Positions 5,417 to 7,248 of a stretch of 7,248 nucleotides of DNA are shown here, piece after piece. The notes beneath the pieces are model-generated. The model did not search any database and was not told the DNA's origin. It was given only the letters and a program-made list of their open reading frames with translations. Where the stretch lies: positions 1-7,248 of the forward strand of contig DATDRQ010000146.1 of the NCBI GenBank assembly GCA_035291645.1, written 5' to 3'. Each line of letters starts with the position of its first letter. Position 1 is the stretch's first letter. Made by a program: the position numbers and the translations under genes. This DNA comes from DATDRQ01 sp035291645. GTDB lineage: Bacteria > Chloroflexota > Anaerolineae > Anaerolineales > UBA4823.

Positions 5417-6294
5417 TATTGAGTCAGCACGTGCAATGCAGCTGGCACCACGCTGATCTCAACCGGAGTCTCGCCGGCCAGTTCCCCATCCACCTGGACA
5501 GGCAGGGCTGGCGTGGCTTCGATATGGATCTCCCGCGCCTGCCAGTAATGGTAGCTCTCTTCTCTTACATCGGGCGCCACGAAGCTCGTCGAGTGGGTGA
5601 CCATATTCTTAAATGCTGTGCTGCGCACGACGATCACATCCAAAAGCCCGTCGCTGATGCTGATCGTGGGCAGGGGAGCAACCCCGCGGATCCCAATGTT
5701 CCCGGCATTGTCTACCAGGCAAGTCAACCCCTCCACTTCGTGCCGCTGCCCATCCAGGGTCAGGTAGAATTGGGCCTTCTCGGTGTCCTTGAGCGCCTTG
5801 ATCCCAGCAATCGAATAGGCCAGCACGCCGAAGCGGTTTTTGAGCTTGCGGGTGGCATATTCGACCTTCTTGGCCGAAAACCCCAGACCCACCCGCAGGA
5901 GAAAATCTTTCTGGCCGAGCCGGCCCATATCGACCAGGCGCACCGGGCTGTCCTCCCGGCAAGCGATCTGCGCAGCCAGGGCCAGGTCCTTGGGGATGCC
6001 CAACTCAACCGACATCAAGTTGGCGCTGCCGCCCGGTAGGATTGCCAGTGGCGTTTGCGTACCCTTGAGCGCCTGGGCGACTTCCATAACAGTGCCATCG
6101 CCGCCGTATGCGGCTACCACATCTGCTCCGGATGCCACCGCGCTTCTGGCAAAGCGCTCCGCGTCGCCACTTTCCTGCGTGAGCGAGATGTCCCAGTCAA
6201 TCCCCGCCTCCCGGAAGACCCGGTTCAGGGTGTGCAGGATGGGCTGGGGTTTGCCCGAGGCCGGGTTGATGACCACATGCACACGTCTTTTCAT
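5416..6294 (-). CDS. Diacylglycerol-kinase-family lipid kinase (YegS/DgkB-like)
   Basis: This 292-residue protein is an ATP-dependent lipid kinase of the diacylglycerol/sphingosine kinase superfamily, which phosphorylates lipid hydroxyls at the membrane. The N-terminal nucleotide-binding domain shows the family marks: INPASGK (9-15), the GGDGT motif (64-68) and the PGGSANLMS loop (87-95), a variant of the more usual GTAND. The C-terminal beta-rich domain ends with PVQVDGELAGETPVEISVVP, typical of the family. The length is normal. The start ATG has GGAG 6 bases ahead. It is the middle gene of an operon: 20 bases after the membrane-protein gene and overlapping the phosphatase gene by one base. 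Likely roles are recycling of diacylglycerol to phosphatidate or phosphorylating an unusual lipid; the exact substrate cannot be read from the sequence. Confidence 0.93.
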   Translation of the reverse strand: MKRRVHVVINPASGKPQPILHTLNRVFREAGIDWDISLTQESGDAERFARSAVASGADVVAAYGGDGTVMEVAQALKGTQTPLAILPGGSANLMSVELGIPKDLALAAQIACREDSPVRLVDMGRLGQKDFLLRVGLGFSAKKVEYATRKLKNRFGVLAYSIAGIKALKDTEKAQFYLTLDGQRHEVEGLTCLVDNAGNIGIRGVAPLPTISISDGLLDVIVVRSTAFKNMVTHSTSFVAPDVREESYHYWQAREIHIEATPALPVQVDGELAGETPVEISVVPAALHVLTQ

Positions 6295-6300
6295 TATTCT

Positions 6301-6304
6301 CTCC
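6301..6304 (-). promoter_or_regulatory. Ribosome binding site of the lipid kinase gene
   Basis: On the minus strand GGAG lies 6 bases before the ATG at 6294, inside the 20-base gap after the upstream stop. It indicates that the kinase gene has its own initiation signal, unlike the phosphatase gene after it. Confidence 0.55.
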
Positions 6305-6314
6305 CCGTCTTACC

Positions 6315-6710
6315 CTAGGTGAAATAACCCCATTTTGTGCGCAATACCCAGCCCAGGATGGCCAGCGGCAAGAACATATAGAAGACAGACCAGATCCCGA
6401 CCGAGATCAGGCCGACCACCAGCGCCAGGACCGTCGAAGCCGCGTAGACGTAGAGCGCCCATTTCTTCCAGTACCAGATCCCCACCGCCGCGACCACGTT
6501 CGCCAAAAAATGGACCGACATCAGGGTGAGTATCCAGGGCCGGTCAAGATACGCGCCATCCACCCGCAGGGCGTAATACAGATAGCCCGCCAGGATGCCG
6601 TGCAGCCCCATGATCACGAGCAGAATCGTTAGAACAGTGCCTCGAACCTTTGGTTTTTGCTTCACGGCTTTCCCCCGTTTCGCGTGCGCTGTCCGAGCAG
6701 CTTTGGGCAT
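6315..6710 (-). CDS. Small integral membrane protein, four predicted helices
   Basis: This 131-residue protein is not recognised as a named family. The N-terminus is strongly basic (Lys/Arg-rich, residues 2-23), then come hydrophobic segments at about 25-47, 58-80, 84-103 and 105-123. The loop between segments two and three is only WKKW, so these form a tight hairpin. The basic tail should stay in the cytoplasm. The open frame reaches up to an ATG at 6767, but the start at 6710 has AGGAG 7 bases ahead, and the extra 19 residues are unlike a domain. It is the first gene of the operon with the lipid kinase and phosphatase, which suggests a membrane or lipid-related role, though no catalytic or transport motif is visible. 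Confidence 0.8.
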   Translation of the reverse strand: MPKAARTAHAKRGKAVKQKPKVRGTVLTILLVIMGLHGILAGYLYYALRVDGAYLDRPWILTLMSVHFLANVVAAVGIWYWKKWALYVYAASTVLALVVGLISVGIWSVFYMFLPLAILGWVLRTKWGYFT

Positions 6711-6717
6711 GATGTTT

Positions 6718-6722
6718 CTCCT
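6718..6722 (-). promoter_or_regulatory. Ribosome binding site AGGAG of the membrane-protein gene
   Basis: AGGAG on the minus strand is 7 bases before the ATG at 6710 and decides this start over the upstream ATG at 6767. Confidence 0.6.
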
Positions 6723-6739
6723 GTGGGAATGATGACGAG

Positions 6740-6767
6740 ATTTTACTATACAAATACAGACCTGCAA
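6740..6767 (-). promoter_or_regulatory. Candidate promoter of the three-gene minus operon
   Basis: Read on the minus strand, TTGCAG (6767-6762) and TAAAAT (6745-6740) are spaced by 16 bases, with the predicted start about 20 bases before the ATG at 6710. An overlapping TATAGT (6750-6745) is an alternative -10. The region is AT-rich and lies between divergent genes, so it may also carry the promoter of the gene at 6840. Confidence 0.4.
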
Positions 6768-6839
6768 TAGGGAAAGAAGATAAAATATATTCGCCTATGT
6801 TGAAAAAATGAACTTCATGAGTAAGAGTTTCACAAAAGC

Positions 6840-7248
6840 ATGAATCGTAGAGCTCTCTGGATTGCCTGCCTCCTTATCCTCATCAGCGTCTCACTGGCAC
6901 GCGCCCAGAGCGCTAATGGGACAGGAACTGGGCCGGTCATTCTCAGTGATGATGCGGAGAAATACCTCCTGGGCCTCCATCTCGAAATCCTGGAAGATCC
7001 CGGCGGTCAACTGACCATCCAGGAGGTCACTTCGCCCGAATACAGCAACCGCTTCGTCCCCAGCCAGGAGGAAGTGCCGAATTATGGCTTTACGGGCTCG
7101 GCCTATTGGGTGCGCTTTCGACTCCGCAACGAGAGCCAAAGCGTGGATGACTGGCTGTTGGAAGTGGGCTTCCCCAATATGCACTACGTGGATCTGTATT
7201 TGCCAGACGGAGTGGCGTATGTCTCCAGGCAAACTGGCGTATTGCGAC
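6840..7248 (+). CDS. 7TMR-DISM extracellular sensor domain protein, 5' part
   Basis: The frame is open from the ATG to the window edge, giving 136 residues; the 3' end is missing. A signal peptide is clear: basic NRR, a hydrophobic core (6-20) and an ARA-QS cleavage site after residue 22. Residues about 33-136 resemble the 7TMR-DISM extracellular type 2 domain: VILSDDAEKYLLGLHLEILED, then FVPSQEEVPNYGFTGSAYWVRFRLRNES, then WLLEVGFPNMHYVDLYLPDG. In this family the domain binds small ligands, perhaps carbohydrates, and is followed by seven transmembrane helices and often a signalling output (GGDEF, histidine kinase or similar). None of that lies in the window. No strong ribosome binding site is seen; AAGAG at about 6823-6827 is distant. 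The gene is transcribed divergently from the membrane-protein operon. The fold call is good; the output domain is unknown. Confidence 0.8.
   Translation, partial: MNRRALWIACLLILISVSLARAQSANGTGTGPVILSDDAEKYLLGLHLEILEDPGGQLTIQEVTSPEYSNRFVPSQEEVPNYGFTGSAYWVRFRLRNESQSVDDWLLEVGFPNMHYVDLYLPDGVAYVSRQTGVLR

Noticed and set aside
5401..6039. 212-residue open frame on the + strand
   Set aside because: It is antisense to the lipid kinase gene, whose motifs on the other strand are unmistakable.
6711..6767. Longer start (ATG 6767) for the membrane protein
   Set aside because: AGGAG 7 bases before ATG 6710 supports the shorter protein, and the extension overlaps the promoter-like hexamers.

Overview
The window looks like chromosomal DNA from an uncultured or little-studied bacterium, most likely a Chloroflexota member of the Anaerolineae type. 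That placement is an inference. It rests on GC-rich, densely packed genes, on hairpin repeats built around GGGTTTCCAAACCC-like cores, and on Chloroflexota-like conserved hypothetical proteins. No rRNA or universal marker gene is present to confirm it.

Layout. Positions 1-471 carry no convincing gene. They hold a cluster of imperfect repeats and four hairpins, then a possible promoter for the first operon. Positions 472-2288 (+) are a translationally coupled pair: a stand-alone CheY-like receiver and a secreted LysM/M23 cell-wall hydrolase. A small DUF2007-like gene (2289-2564, -) converges on this pair, and the two share an 8-bp palindromic stop site. After a divergent promoter region (2565-2738) come two genes on the + strand (2739-4322 and 4354-4791). 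They encode uncharacterised, probably nucleic-acid-binding proteins; the first appears to contain winged-helix-like segments and a segment resembling the B3 DNA-binding fold. The gap 4792-4927 contains what looks like a decayed tRNA gene.

Positions 4928-6710 (-) form a compact three-gene operon, transcribed in the order small membrane protein, diacylglycerol/sphingosine-kinase-like lipid kinase, dual-specificity-type phosphatase. The last two overlap by one base. From 6840 to the window edge (+) runs the 5' part of a gene for a secreted or membrane-anchored 7TMR-DISM extracellular sensor domain.

How the genes may work together. Two themes are visible: signalling (receiver, DISM sensor, protein phosphatase) and the cell envelope (peptidoglycan hydrolase, lipid kinase, membrane protein). 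The two HTH/B3-like proteins form a separate unknown module. No canonical histidine kinase domain lies inside the window, although the truncated DISM gene could encode one beyond the edge. Nothing here is a recognised defence, CRISPR or mobile system. The most novel-looking part is the 2739-4791 gene pair.
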